Of a DNA stretch of 64,000 bases, positions 45,538 through 53,599 are shown piece after piece; within the stretch, counting starts at the first letter, position 1, and each line of letters begins with the position of its first letter. Made by a program: the position numbers and the translations under genes. Origin of the DNA: Nocardioides sp. AX2bis (GTDB lineage Bacteria > Actinomycetota > Actinomycetes > Propionibacteriales > Nocardioidaceae). The stretch is taken from positions 274,058-338,057 of the forward strand of contig NZ_LR733215.1 in assembly GCF_902506435.1 (NCBI RefSeq). Direction: 5' to 3'. Below the pieces are notes generated by a model. That model searched no databases. It had not been told where the DNA came from and saw only the letters and a list, made by a program, of their open reading frames with translations.

Positions 45538-46485
45538 GTGACCCACTCTCCCGCAGTCGTGACCGTCGGCCCGCTGATGCCGGACCTGGTGGCCGCGCTC
45601 GAGGAGCGGTACGCCGCCCGCCCGCTGGAGTCGCTCGACTCCGCGGCGGGGAGCGGCGCCGGGGTGCGGGTGGCAGTGACCACGGGACGCACGGGCGTGC
45701 GCGCCGACACCCTCGACCGGCTGCCCGACCTCGGCGCTGTCGTGCACTTCGGGGTCGGCCACGACCGCACCGACCTCGCCGCACTGGCCGCGCGCGGGGT
45801 GGTCGCCTCGACCACGCCCGACGTGCTGACCGACTGCGTCGCCGACACCGCGGTGGGGCTCGTGATCGACGTGATGCGGCGGCTGAGCGCGGCCGACCGG
45901 TTCGTCCGGCGCGGGGAGTGGGCGCGGCCGGGCGGCGGGTCGTACGCCTTCCCGCTGGCGCGGCGCGTGAGCGGAGCCAGGGTCGGCATCCTCGGCCTGG
46001 GCCGGATCGGCAAGGCGGTCGCGGCGCGGCTGGAGGCGTTCGGGTGCGCGGTGTCCTACACCGGCAGCGGCCCGCAGGACGGTGTCGACCTGCCCTTGGT
46101 CGCGGACCTGGTCGAGCTGGCCCGGGAGGTGGACGTGCTGGTGCTGGCCTGCGCGCTCACCGACCGCACCCGCGGCGCGGTCGACACGGCCGTGCTCGAC
46201 GCGCTCGGCCCGGACGGGTTCCTGGTCAACGTCGCCCGCGGCGCCGTGGTCGACGAGGCCGCGATGGTCGCCGCGCTCGAGGCCGGCCGGCTCGGCGGGG
46301 CGGGGCTCGACGTGTTCGCCGACGAGCCGCACGTGCCCGCCGCGCTGCTGGAACGCGACGACGTGGTGCTGCTGCCGCACCTGGCCAGCGGCACGGTGGA
46401 GACCCGGGCCGCGATGCGCGACCTGGTCCTGGCCAACGTGGCGTCGTTCCTCGACGACGGTCGGCTGGTCACCCCGCTCGGCTGA
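45538..46485 (+). CDS. D-isomer-specific 2-hydroxyacid dehydrogenase (NAD(P))
   Basis: About 315 residues from GTG 45538, which lies 6 bases after TACGGT (leaderless). The Rossmann motif is VGILGLGRIGKAVAARLEAFG; the catalytic residues are in LVNVARGAVVDEAAMV (Arg), LDVFADEPHVP (Glu) and VLLPHLASGT (His), as in hydroxypyruvate/glyoxylate reductases. Adjacent FMN and FAD hydroxyacid oxidoreductases and a galactarate dehydratase suggest a role in 2-hydroxyacid or tartronate/hydroxypyruvate metabolism. It converges with the FMN oxidase gene with only 2 bases between stops. Confidence 0.92.
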   Translation: MTHSPAVVTVGPLMPDLVAALEERYAARPLESLDSAAGSGAGVRVAVTTGRTGVRADTLDRLPDLGAVVHFGVGHDRTDLAALAARGVVASTTPDVLTDCVADTAVGLVIDVMRRLSAADRFVRRGEWARPGGGSYAFPLARRVSGARVGILGLGRIGKAVAARLEAFGCAVSYTGSGPQDGVDLPLVADLVELAREVDVLVLACALTDRTRGAVDTAVLDALGPDGFLVNVARGAVVDEAAMVAALEAGRLGGAGLDVFADEPHVPAALLERDDVVLLPHLASGTVETRAAMRDLVLANVASFLDDGRLVTPLG

Positions 46486-46487
46486 GG

Positions 46488-47735
46488 TCATGAGTCGCGC
46501 AGCCGGACGTGCGCGTCGGTGATCGAGGCGACGTCGGGCGTGCCGAGCAGGCACATCGTGCGGCGCATCTCGGCGACCAGCAGCGCGAGCGCCTTGTCGA
46601 CGCCGCGCTGCCCGCCGACCATCAGCCCGTAGAGGTAGGGCCGCCCGATCAGCACGGCGCGGGCGCCGAGGCCGAGGGCCGCGACGACGTCGCCGCCGTG
46701 GCGCACCCCGGAGTCGACGTAGACCTCGGCGGTGCCGCTGACCTTGGCGACCGCCTCGACGACGGGCGCGACCAGCTCGAGCGGGGCGGGGGAGCGGTCG
46801 AGCTGGCGCCCGCCGTGGTTGGAGAGCACGACGGCGTCGGCGCCGGCCTCGACGCAGGCGACCGCGTCGCCGACCGAGAGGATCCCCTTGACCACGACCG
46901 GGCCGCCCCACTGCTCCTTGATGCTCGCGACGTCGGCCGGGCGCAGGGTCTGCTCGCGCAGCTCGTTGGACATCCCCCACCGGCCGTAGGGCGACCCCTC
47001 GGGGAAGGTCGCGAACCGCAGCGGCTCGGTGGTGAGGATGTTCGAGACCCAGCCGGGGTGGCGGGCCAGCCCGGCGAGGGTGCGCGCGGTGAGCGCCGGC
47101 GGGATGGCGAACCCGTTGCGCACGTCCTTGCGCTTGAGCCCGGTGACCGTGGTGTCGACGGTGATCATCAGCGCCTCGTAGCCGTGCTCGCGGGCCTGGG
47201 CGACGTGCTCGGCGGTGACCGCACGGTCCTTCATGACGTAGAGCTGGAACCAGTTCCGCCCGCCGGGCGAGGCGTCCGCGACGTCTTCGGCGGAGGCGGT
47301 GGCGTAGGTGGAGAGCGTGTACGGCAGCCCCGCCCCGGCGGCGGAGGCCGCGACCGCGCGCTCGCCGGTGTGGTGGGACAGGCGGGTGTAGCCGGTGGGC
47401 GCGAGCACGACCGGCGCGGCCGCGGGCCGGCCCAGGATCGTGGTGGCGGTGCTCGGCTCGGGGACCTGCCCGAAGGTCGTCGGGCGCAGCTCGACCCGGT
47501 CGTACGCCGCCCGGTTGCGCGCCAGGGACACCTCGGACTCGGAGCCGCCGGCGACGTAGTCCCAGACCGCGGCCGGCACGCGCCGCCGGGCCCGCTTCTC
47601 GAGGTCGTCGATGCTCAGGCAGCGGGCGAGGCGGCGCTCGACGGGGTCGCGGTGGGCGTCGCGCAGCTGGAGGAACGGGCGCAGGTCGTCCCAGCGGGGG
47701 AGCTGGCGGGGCGGGGGCTGGATCGGCGCACTCAC
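46488..47735 (-). CDS. FMN-dependent alpha-hydroxyacid oxidase/dehydrogenase (LldD/GOX-like)
   Basis: A 415-residue TIM-barrel flavoenzyme from GTG 47735 (AGGAG upstream, within the alternative ATG 47750 reading). It has WDYVAGGSESEVSLARNRAAYDRV near residue 70, NWFQLYVMKDRAV, LMITVDTTVTGLKRKDVRNGF, VVVKGILSVGDAV (FMN Lys) and the active-site SNHGGRQLDRSPAPLELV with catalytic His and Arg, then VYVDSGVRHGGDVVAALGLGARAVLIGRPYLYGL. The substrate could be L-lactate, mandelate or a sugar-derived hydroxyacid. Divergent from the galactarate dehydratase gene across a 73-base region, it is probably part of one regulon. Confidence 0.93.
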   Translation of the reverse strand: MSAPIQPPPRQLPRWDDLRPFLQLRDAHRDPVERRLARCLSIDDLEKRARRRVPAAVWDYVAGGSESEVSLARNRAAYDRVELRPTTFGQVPEPSTATTILGRPAAAPVVLAPTGYTRLSHHTGERAVAASAAGAGLPYTLSTYATASAEDVADASPGGRNWFQLYVMKDRAVTAEHVAQAREHGYEALMITVDTTVTGLKRKDVRNGFAIPPALTARTLAGLARHPGWVSNILTTEPLRFATFPEGSPYGRWGMSNELREQTLRPADVASIKEQWGGPVVVKGILSVGDAVACVEAGADAVVLSNHGGRQLDRSPAPLELVAPVVEAVAKVSGTAEVYVDSGVRHGGDVVAALGLGARAVLIGRPYLYGLMVGGQRGVDKALALLVAEMRRTMCLLGTPDVASITDAHVRLRDS

Positions 47736-47808
47736 TGGCGCTCCTGACATTCGTAGGATAACTTCTGCACTCATCATACAAGTTGCTCCACTCCGAGGGG
47801 AACCGCCC
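47736..47808. promoter_or_regulatory. Divergent control region with imperfect inverted repeat
   Basis: This AT-richer spacer holds GTAGGATAA (47753-47761) and TCATCATAC (47771-47779), whose reverse complement GTATGATGA matches the first in 6 of 9 positions. It is a candidate operator for the GntR regulator encoded downstream of the dehydratase, which would control both divergent genes. The match is weak and needs comparison with related genomes. Confidence 0.35.
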
Positions 47809-48924
47809 GTGTCCGACAAGATCCGCAGCCTCAAGCTCTCCCACGTCGTCCTGCCGCTGGAGACGCCGGTCAGCGACGCCAAGGTCCTCACCGGGCGCCA
47901 GAAGCCGCTGACCGAGACCGTCCTGCTCTTCGTGGAGATCACCACCGAGGACGGCTTCGAGGGCATGGGGTTCAGCTACTCCAAGCGCGCCGGCGGCCCG
48001 GCGCAGTTCACGCACCTGCGCGAGGTCGCCGAGGTCGCGATCGGCCAGGACCCCTCCGACATCGACCGGATCTACCAGTCGCTGATGTGGGCCGGCGCCT
48101 CCGTCGGCCGCTCCGGCGTGGCGACCCAGGCCGTGGCCGCGCTCGACGTGGCGCTGTGGGACCTCAAGGCCCGCCGCGCCGGCCTGCCCCTGGCTAAGCT
48201 GATCGGGGCTTACCGGGACTCGTGCCAGGTCTACAACACCTCCGGCGGTTTCCTGCAGGCGTCGGTCGAGGAGATCAAGGAGAAGGCGACCGCCTCGCTC
48301 GAGATGGGCATCGGCGGGATCAAGATCAAGGTCGGCCAGCCCGACTGGCGCGAGGACCTGCGCCGCGTCGAGGCGCTGCGCGAGCACCTCGGCGGCGGCC
48401 CCTTCATGGTCGACGCCAACCAGCAGTGGGACCGCGCCCGCGCCCGCCGGATGTGCCGCGAGCTCGAGCAGCACGACCTGGTCTGGATCGAGGAGCCCCT
48501 CGACGCCTGGGACGCCGTCGGCCACGCCGACCTCAGCCACGTCTTCGACACCCCGATCGCCACCGGCGAGATGCTGACCTCGGTGCCGGAACACATGGCG
48601 CTGATCGATGCGGGCTACCGCGGGATCGTGCAGCCCGACGCCCCCCGCATCGGCGGCATCACCCCCTTCCTGCGCTTCGCGACGCTGGCCGCGCACGCCG
48701 GCCTGGCGCTGGCCCCGCACTACGCCATGGAGATCCACCTCCACCTCGCCGCCGCCTACCCAACCGAGCCGTGGGTGGAGCACTTCGAGTGGCTCAACCC
48801 CCTCTTCGACGAGCGCGTCGACATCCACGACGGCCGCATGTGGGTCCCCGAGCGCGCCGGCCTCGGCTTCACGCTGAGCGACCAGATGCGCGCGCTGACG
48901 AAGGAGACGGTCACCATCGGTTGA
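47809..48924 (+). CDS. Galactarate/L-talarate dehydratase-like enolase-superfamily enzyme
   Basis: A 371-residue protein from GTG 47809 (GAGGGG upstream). It closely follows the Salmonella talarate/galactarate dehydratase: VVLPLETPVSDAKVLTGRQKPLTE, FSYSKRAGG, LLWAGASVGRSG-like LMWAGASVGRSG, the KxK catalytic motif in GGIKIKVGQPD, metal ligands in MVDANQQWD, WIEEPLDAWD and ATGEMLTS, and the catalytic His in LAPHYAMEIHLHLAAAYP. It should dehydrate an aldaric acid (galactarate or talarate) to a 4-deoxy-5-keto acid; closely related mandelate-racemase members differ, so exact substrate is likely but not certain. A GntR regulator lies 68 bases downstream. Confidence 0.9.
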   Translation: MSDKIRSLKLSHVVLPLETPVSDAKVLTGRQKPLTETVLLFVEITTEDGFEGMGFSYSKRAGGPAQFTHLREVAEVAIGQDPSDIDRIYQSLMWAGASVGRSGVATQAVAALDVALWDLKARRAGLPLAKLIGAYRDSCQVYNTSGGFLQASVEEIKEKATASLEMGIGGIKIKVGQPDWREDLRRVEALREHLGGGPFMVDANQQWDRARARRMCRELEQHDLVWIEEPLDAWDAVGHADLSHVFDTPIATGEMLTSVPEHMALIDAGYRGIVQPDAPRIGGITPFLRFATLAAHAGLALAPHYAMEIHLHLAAAYPTEPWVEHFEWLNPLFDERVDIHDGRMWVPERAGLGFTLSDQMRALTKETVTIG

Positions 48925-48928
48925 CGGT

Positions 48929-48963
48929 GGTCGAGGAGCGAGCGAAGCGAGCGTCACGAGACC
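48929..48963. repeat. GCGAGCG-type intergenic repeat
   Basis: GGTCGAGG-AGCGAGCGAAGCGAGCG-TCACGAGACC: a direct repeat GCGAGCG-AA-GCGAGCG inside GGTC...GACC ends. I recall very similar elements scattered between genes in Nocardioides, but I cannot search. It lies between the dehydratase and GntR genes. Confidence 0.6.
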
Positions 48964-48992
48964 CCGTGACCACGACGTGATGAGGTACCCCC

Positions 48993-49682
48993 GTGAAACC
49001 CACCGGCACCCTGACCCACCGCGTGGTCTCCGGCCTCAAGGACGCCATCCTCGGCGGCGAGCTGAACCCCGGTTCCAAGCTCCCCTCCGAGGCCGCCCTC
49101 GTCGCCGAGTACGGCGTCTCCCGCACCGTCGTCCGCGAGGCGGTCTCACGCCTCCAGGCCGAGGGCCTGGTCGAGACCTTCCAGGGTCGCGGGTCGTTCG
49201 TGCTGACCGTCCCCGAACCGTCCACCTTCTCGCTCGAGTCGTCCGCGATCCGCACCCACCACGACGTCCTGGCGATGGTCGACTTCCGCATCGGCGTGGA
49301 GAGCGAGGCCGCTGCCCTGGCCGCCGCGCGGGTGACGCCGGAGTCGGCCAAGGCCGTGCAGTCAGCGCTGGCCCAGCTGACCGAGGCAGGCCACGAGGGG
49401 GCGGTCGAGGCCGACTTCGCCTTCCACCGTGCGGTGGCCGCCGCGACCGGCAACCGCTTCTACGTCGACCTGCTCGACTCGCTCGGCCCGATGATGATCA
49501 TGCTGCCGCGCACCAGGCTCTCGGACGAGTACTCGCTCTCCGACGCCGCCCACGTAGAGCGGGTGCATCGCGAGCACGAGCAGGTCGCGGCTGCAGTGGC
49601 AGCGGGGGACGCCGAGACGGCGCGGGCGGCGATGCGGGTCCACCTCGGGAGCACCCGCCGTCGGTTGTCGGCGGGCGGCTGA
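48993..49682 (+). CDS. GntR-family regulator (FadR/FCD subfamily)
   Basis: A 229-residue regulator. N-terminal winged helix (residues ~5-72: LTHRVVSGLKDAILGGELNPGSKLPSEAALVAEYGVSRTVVREAVSRLQAEGLVETFQGRGSFV) and a C-terminal all-helical FCD domain (about 88-220) with metal-site candidates DFAFHRAVAAATGN and the HREHEQVAAAVAAGD helix. FadR-type FCD proteins sense carboxylic and sugar acids, which fits control of the adjacent galactarate/talarate dehydratase and hydroxyacid oxidase genes. GTG start with GAGGT 6 bases upstream. Confidence 0.93.
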   Translation: MKPTGTLTHRVVSGLKDAILGGELNPGSKLPSEAALVAEYGVSRTVVREAVSRLQAEGLVETFQGRGSFVLTVPEPSTFSLESSAIRTHHDVLAMVDFRIGVESEAAALAAARVTPESAKAVQSALAQLTEAGHEGAVEADFAFHRAVAAATGNRFYVDLLDSLGPMMIMLPRTRLSDEYSLSDAAHVERVHREHEQVAAAVAAGDAETARAAMRVHLGSTRRRLSAGG

Positions 49683-49730
49683 GGAGTCCGACTAGTCTCG
49701 GGGGACCCGGTCTCGACCTCAGGAGGTCTC

Positions 49731-50594
49731 GTGGCTCGCGAATCGACAGGCAGGCCGCCCGCTGGCCCCGACGACGTGGCCCGGACGGCCGAGCCGAGCG
49801 ACGAGCGGTACAACAAGCAGGGCAAGCTCCGCTCCGCCGTCTACGACGCGGAGATGGAACGGCTGCAGGAGCAGCTGGTGCTGCTGCAGTACTGGATCCA
49901 GCGCCAAGACCTCAAGGTGCTGGTGATCTTCGAGGGTCGTGGTTCAGCCGGCAAGGGTGGCGTGATCAAGCGGATCACCGAGCGCACCTCGCCGCGCACG
50001 GTGCGGGTGGTCGCCCTTCCCAAGCCGACGGAGCGCTAGCGGACGCAGTGGTACTTCCAGCGGTACGTGGAGCACCTCCCGGCCGCGGGCGAGATGGTGA
50101 TGCTCGACCGCTCCTGGTACAACCGCTCGAACGTGGAGTGGGTGATGGACTACTGCTCCGAGGAGGAGCACCAGGAGTTCCTCCGCAGCTGCCCGGAGTT
50201 CGAGCGGATGCTGGTCCGATCGGGGATCCAGGTCATCAAGTACTGGTTCTCGGTGTCCTTCGACGAGCAGCGCAAGCGCTTCGAGGCTCGGAACGCCGAG
50301 CCGCTCAAGCGCTGGAAGCTCCCGGACATGGACCTTGCCGAGCATGAGCTCTACGTGCGCTACTCGATGGCCAAGGACACCACCTTCCAGTTCACCGACA
50401 TCAAGCAGGCGCCGTGGTTAGTGGTGCCCAGCGACGACAAGAAGGCGGCGCGGCTCAACTGCATCAGCCATCTGCTCTCGCAGTTCGACTACGTGGACAT
50501 GGCCCCCGACGTCGTCGAGATTCCGGAGATGCGCCAGGAGCCCTACGTGCGTCCGCCGATCCACGAGCAGACCTTCGTCCCGCACCTCTTCTAG
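49731..50594 (+). pseudogene. ppk2: Polyphosphate kinase 2 with in-frame TAG at codon 103
   Basis: Starting at GTG 49731 (AGGAGG upstream), the reading frame gives a normal-length (287-codon) class I PPK2 apart from a TAG at 50037-50039. Before it: YWIQRQDLKVLVIFEGRGSAGKGGVIKRITERTSPRTVRVVALPKPTER. After it, same frame: RTQWYFQRYVEHLPAAGEMVMLDRSWYNRSNVEWVM, and the conserved C-terminus to 50594. The stop falls where PPK2 usually has Glu (PTEREKTQWYFQRY), so one G-to-T change explains it. In addition the Walker A segment reads GRGSAGKGG where GRDAAGKGG is normal, losing a conserved Asp. Two lesions at conserved positions favour a decaying gene, though an error at one base cannot be ruled out. 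Intact enzymes use polyphosphate to phosphorylate nucleotides. Confidence 0.88.
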
Positions 50595-50636
50595 ACGCCT
50601 GGTCACTCGTCCTGGTCGCTCGTCTGCCGGTTGGGG

Positions 50637-50735
50637 GTCCGGCGTAGCGACCGAAGGGTGGCCCGGGCCGCAAGCTCGCTGACCTGGGAGGACGTCGGCG
50701 TCGTTGGTCGCAGACGCCCGATCGCTACGCCGGAC
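50637..50735. repeat. GCGTAGC-type long-loop inverted repeat, copy 2
   Basis: Perfect 14-base arms GTCCGGCGTAGCGA (50637-50650) and TCGCTACGCCGGAC (50722-50735) with a 71-base loop, filling the gap between the convergent ppk2 and MOSC genes. Outer arm bases differ from copy 1 (35106-35196) but remain paired, as expected if pairing is selected. Confidence 0.85.
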
Positions 50736-50737
50736 GA

Positions 50738-51540
50738 CTACGCAGGCGTTGCAACCGGACCGGTCGCGGGCCTCAGAAGGTCACCGACCGCGACCTCGCC
50801 CGGCTCGACCACCTCGGCGTACACCCCGAAGCAGGCGCCCATGCCGAGCACGGACTCCTGACGGCCGCGGTAGTTCGTGATCATCCGCAGTGTCTGGAGG
50901 TCAGCCACGCCCGAATCGGGATCCCGGGTCGTCGCCACGCAGCGCTTGACCTGACCACGGACGCGCAGGACCGCGCCGCCGACCTGCAGCAGCTCCCCGT
51001 CCCAGGAGCCTCGACGTGTGGGTCGCCTCCGTCGACCTCGATCAGCATCCGGAACCGCCGCGAGTCGACCTCGGTCAGCCCCGCCCTGGTGGCCAGCTCC
51101 GCGACCGAAGCGGTTCCCAGCAGCGTCACGGGCTCGACGTCGAACGCCGAGCCGCGGGCGCGTACGAGCTGGACCCGGCGGCCCACGAGGTCGGAGAAGA
51201 AGCTGCTCCACGTCGGGTCGGCGACGAGGTCCCCCGCCAGCCTGCGGAGCCCCCACATGTCGGTGTCGACGCGGACGCCGGCCACGACGGAACCGCTGTG
51301 GAGGATCTCGTCCGCACGACTCACCTCGAGGTGACGGGTCTCCGCGTCGTACGTCGCACTCAGGCCGTACAGGCCGGGGTTGCGCGTACAGCTTTGCAGG
51401 CCGCCTTCGTCGTCGACCAGGAAGAAGAGCCGGTCGCCGGCAGCGCCCTGCGTCGTCAGCTCGATCGAGTCGGGGTGGTCGAGCATCAGCCCCTTGACCG
51501 GTGTGGTCGAGAGGCGGGTGACGGTGTACTCGGGCGGCAC
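50738..51540 (-). pseudogene. MOSC-domain protein, frameshifted near 51012
   Basis: From GTG 51540 (GGAAGG upstream) the frame encodes the MOSC N-terminal and central regions: VTRLSTTPVKGLMLDHPDSIEL, LFFLVDDEGG and RRFRMLIEVDGGDPHVE. At about 51012 the frame is lost; the -1 frame continues with SWDGELLQVGGAVLRVRGQVKRCVATTRDPDSGVADLQTLRMI and ends at 50738. The conserved Cys (RCVATTRDP) that would bind molybdenum cofactor is in the second part. Restoring a single base in GAGGCTCC (to GAGGACTCC, giving HVEDSWDGELL) rebuilds one ~267-residue protein. Families of this type bind Mo-sulfur or reduce N-hydroxylated compounds. Mutation or sequence error are both possible. Confidence 0.85.
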
Positions 51541-51697
51541 GTGTGCAGCCTTCCACGGCGGCCCGCCACAGCGTCGGGTCAGCCGAGGACCTTCTCCTGG
51601 TCGCGGACCAGGGGCGGCGGACGCTCGACCGACGCCGCGTCGCACCGAGTGAGGCGAAACCCTCACTCGCCACCCCATCTGCTCCTACGCTCTGCGC

Positions 51698-52285
51698 ATG
51701 GGCGCAGCGACGGCTCGGACACTGGTCGCTCGGCCGCGCCCGGCCGGATCCCTGGCGGAGCTGCCGGCGGCGTACTGGTCGCAGATGCGCCGGGTCTGCT
51801 CGCCCGGCCGCCCGGACGTGCTGATCGACCACGTGCTCGTCGGCCCGAGCGGCATCTACCTCATCCGCTACCTGACCGCAGAGCCCGACGGGTCGTGCCT
51901 GGACGCGGCGGCGCTCGCGGACTACGCCGCCGTCGTCACCGGTCTCGCACCGCCTCGCTACCGCGACCGGTGCCGGCCGGTCCTCTGCGTGCGGGGCGGT
52001 GCCGAGCGTGCCGACCACGTGGACGGCGTGCTGGTCGCCTCGGTGGGTGCGCTCGAGCAGGTCGTGCGCTTCGCGACGCCGGTGCTGTCGTCCTCGGAGG
52101 CGCGCCAGGCGTCCGCCGTGCTGCGCAGGGACCTGATCGACGTGCCGGCCGAGGCCGGTACGTCCCGCCGCCGGCTGCGGGCCCTGGTCCGGATGGCGGC
52201 GGCGTCCGCCGCGGTGGCCGCCGTGTCCGTCGGCGCGCTGGTGCTCGGTCCGGAGGCGATCGAGCTGCTCGCCGGCCGGGGGTGA
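51698..52285 (+). CDS. NERD-like domain protein with C-terminal membrane helix
   Basis: A 195-residue protein; ATG 51698 lies 6 bases after TACGCT (leaderless). Residues ~35-110 resemble the nuclease-related NERD domain: DVLIDHVLVGPSGIYLIRYL parallels the D-x-V-x-VGP-x-G-x-x-x-I strand pair, but the usual acidic/Lys catalytic residues (E-x-K) are replaced (IRYLT), so nuclease activity is doubtful. A basic segment (TSRRRLRALVRMAA) leads to a hydrophobic C-terminal helix. Function unknown; the NERD link is moderate. Confidence 0.55.
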   Translation: MGAATARTLVARPRPAGSLAELPAAYWSQMRRVCSPGRPDVLIDHVLVGPSGIYLIRYLTAEPDGSCLDAAALADYAAVVTGLAPPRYRDRCRPVLCVRGGAERADHVDGVLVASVGALEQVVRFATPVLSSSEARQASAVLRRDLIDVPAEAGTSRRRLRALVRMAAASAAVAAVSVGALVLGPEAIELLAGRG

Positions 52286-52292
52286 GGATGGA

Positions 52293-52353
52293 GGCGCCGG
52301 TCACGACGCGGATCGGGATGGGGGTCAGGCTCGTGCGGACCCCAGGGTCAGGA
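52293..52353. repeat. Decayed duplicate of the DoxX-like gene 5' end
   Basis: This 61-base segment matches 55948-56008 at 53 of 61 positions without gaps. There it spans the first codons and leader of the DoxX-like gene; here the same minus-strand frame gives TPIPIRVVTGAS for IPIRVATGAY. It follows the NERD-like gene and supplies the last codons of the MFS gene (52325 onwards). Confidence 0.85.
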
Positions 52354-53542
52354 CCGCGGCCGGCTGGTCGGCGCGGCTACGACGGAGACCGGGCGTCAGC
52401 GCGAGGGTGACCGCGACCGAGGCCACCGCCATGAGTGACATCGCCGTCCCGGCCGCGTGGGCGTCGGCCCCGAGCAGGGTCGCGACCAGGCCCGCCACGA
52501 GGGCGCCGATCCCCTGCATCGCCATCAGGCCGAGGCCGTTGAGACCCAGGACGTGTCCCCGGATGTCGGCGCCGGTTCGGGTGATCAAGCGTTCCTGCAG
52601 CGGCAGGCTCGCGCAGTAGCCGACCGACGCGACGGCGGCGAGGAGGCAGGCCGTCACGACGCCCGGCTGCAGGAAGAACAGCAGCCAGGGGACGGCGAGC
52701 AGGAGCCGTGCGGGTTCGACCAACCGGTCCCGCCAGGCCGGCGGCACGAACCGACCCATCGCGACGTCGCCCGCGAGCATCCCGACAGCCGTCGCGGCGA
52801 AGAGGAACCCGGCCCGCTCGCCGGCGTACGGCACGATCAGCGCCTCGCAGCCGACCACCAACCCGTTGGGCACCCACAGGGCGAGGTAGACCGGGCGGAG
52901 CGTCGGGGACCCGAGGAGAAGCCGGTTGACCGCCCTGCTCCGGGGCACCGCCCGACCCGTGCTCCGGGGCGGGTGGTCCGTCAGGCCGAGGCGCACCAGC
53001 ACGACGACAGCCAGGGCGGTCGCTGCGGCACCGAGGAACATCTCCGACGTGCTGAACACCAGGACGAGCGCCCCGCCGAGGCCGTACCCGGCGATCTGCA
53101 TGACGCCGACCGCGATGTTGATGGTCGCCCGGCCGAACACGAAGGCCCCCTCGGGGAGGATGTCGGCCACCAGCGCCATGGTGCTGCCGCCGAAGGCCGA
53201 CAGCAGGACCCACGGCACGAGCAGCAGACCGAACCGCGCCACGAGGGGGAGACCCGGGATCGCCTGTGCGGCGAACGAGGCCGCCTCGATCGCCGCGACC
53301 AGCGCGATCGACGTACGCGGACGCCACAGGTCTGCCAGCGAGAGCAGGAACCACGAGCAGACCAGCCGGACCAGCGGACCGCCGAACATCACGAACGCGG
53401 TGACCAGCGGCGACCCGGTCTCTGCGTAGGCGAGCGTGCCCAGGGCGAGGCTCCCGACCGAGGCTGCGCCGACCATCAACGACGTCGCGCCGAAGAGAAC
53501 GCGGAACTCCGCGACGCCGAACAGCTCCCGGTAGGTCCGCAT
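52325..53542 (-). CDS. MFS transporter (exporter-like)
   Basis: A 405-residue protein with 12 predicted membrane helices, the MFS_3/enterobactin-exporter-like pattern seen in many actinobacterial drug/siderophore exporters: FRVLFGATSLMVGAASVGSLALGTLAYAETGSPLVTAFVMFGG, then LADLWRPRTSI (cytoplasmic loop 2-3) and LTDHPPRSTG in the central loop. Its last eight codons come from the duplicated DoxX fragment, so the original C-terminus was probably slightly different. It is divergent from an ArsR-like regulator 58 bases away, which probably represses it in the absence of its ligand. Confidence 0.88.
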   Translation of the reverse strand: MRTYRELFGVAEFRVLFGATSLMVGAASVGSLALGTLAYAETGSPLVTAFVMFGGPLVRLVCSWFLLSLADLWRPRTSIALVAAIEAASFAAQAIPGLPLVARFGLLLVPWVLLSAFGGSTMALVADILPEGAFVFGRATINIAVGVMQIAGYGLGGALVLVFSTSEMFLGAAATALAVVVLVRLGLTDHPPRSTGRAVPRSRAVNRLLLGSPTLRPVYLALWVPNGLVVGCEALIVPYAGERAGFLFAATAVGMLAGDVAMGRFVPPAWRDRLVEPARLLLAVPWLLFFLQPGVVTACLLAAVASVGYCASLPLQERLITRTGADIRGHVLGLNGLGLMAMQGIGALVAGLVATLLGADAHAAGTAMSLMAVASVAVTLALTPGLRRSRADQPAAVLTLGSARA

Positions 53543-53579
53543 GGGTCGAGCGTCGACCAGTCGCCGACGCGGCGCTAAT

Positions 53580-53599
53580 GTTTCGTCGGGAGGCGAAAC
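53580..53599. promoter_or_regulatory. Operator-like inverted repeat over regulator RBS
   Basis: GTTTCG (53580-53585) and CGAAAC (53594-53599) flank an 8-base spacer that contains the GGGAGG ribosome site of the regulator starting at 53600. Repressor binding here could block both the regulator and the divergent MFS promoter. Confidence 0.55.

Noticed and set aside
45463..48957. Long minus-strand open frame spanning three genes
   Set aside because: It runs antisense or out of frame through the 2-hydroxyacid dehydrogenase, FMN oxidase and dehydratase genes, all of which have intact catalytic motifs in other frames.
50037..50039. Programmed read-through or recoded amino acid at the ppk2 TAG
   Set aside because: No read-through context or dedicated recoding system is visible, and a second conserved residue is also altered, which fits decay or error better.
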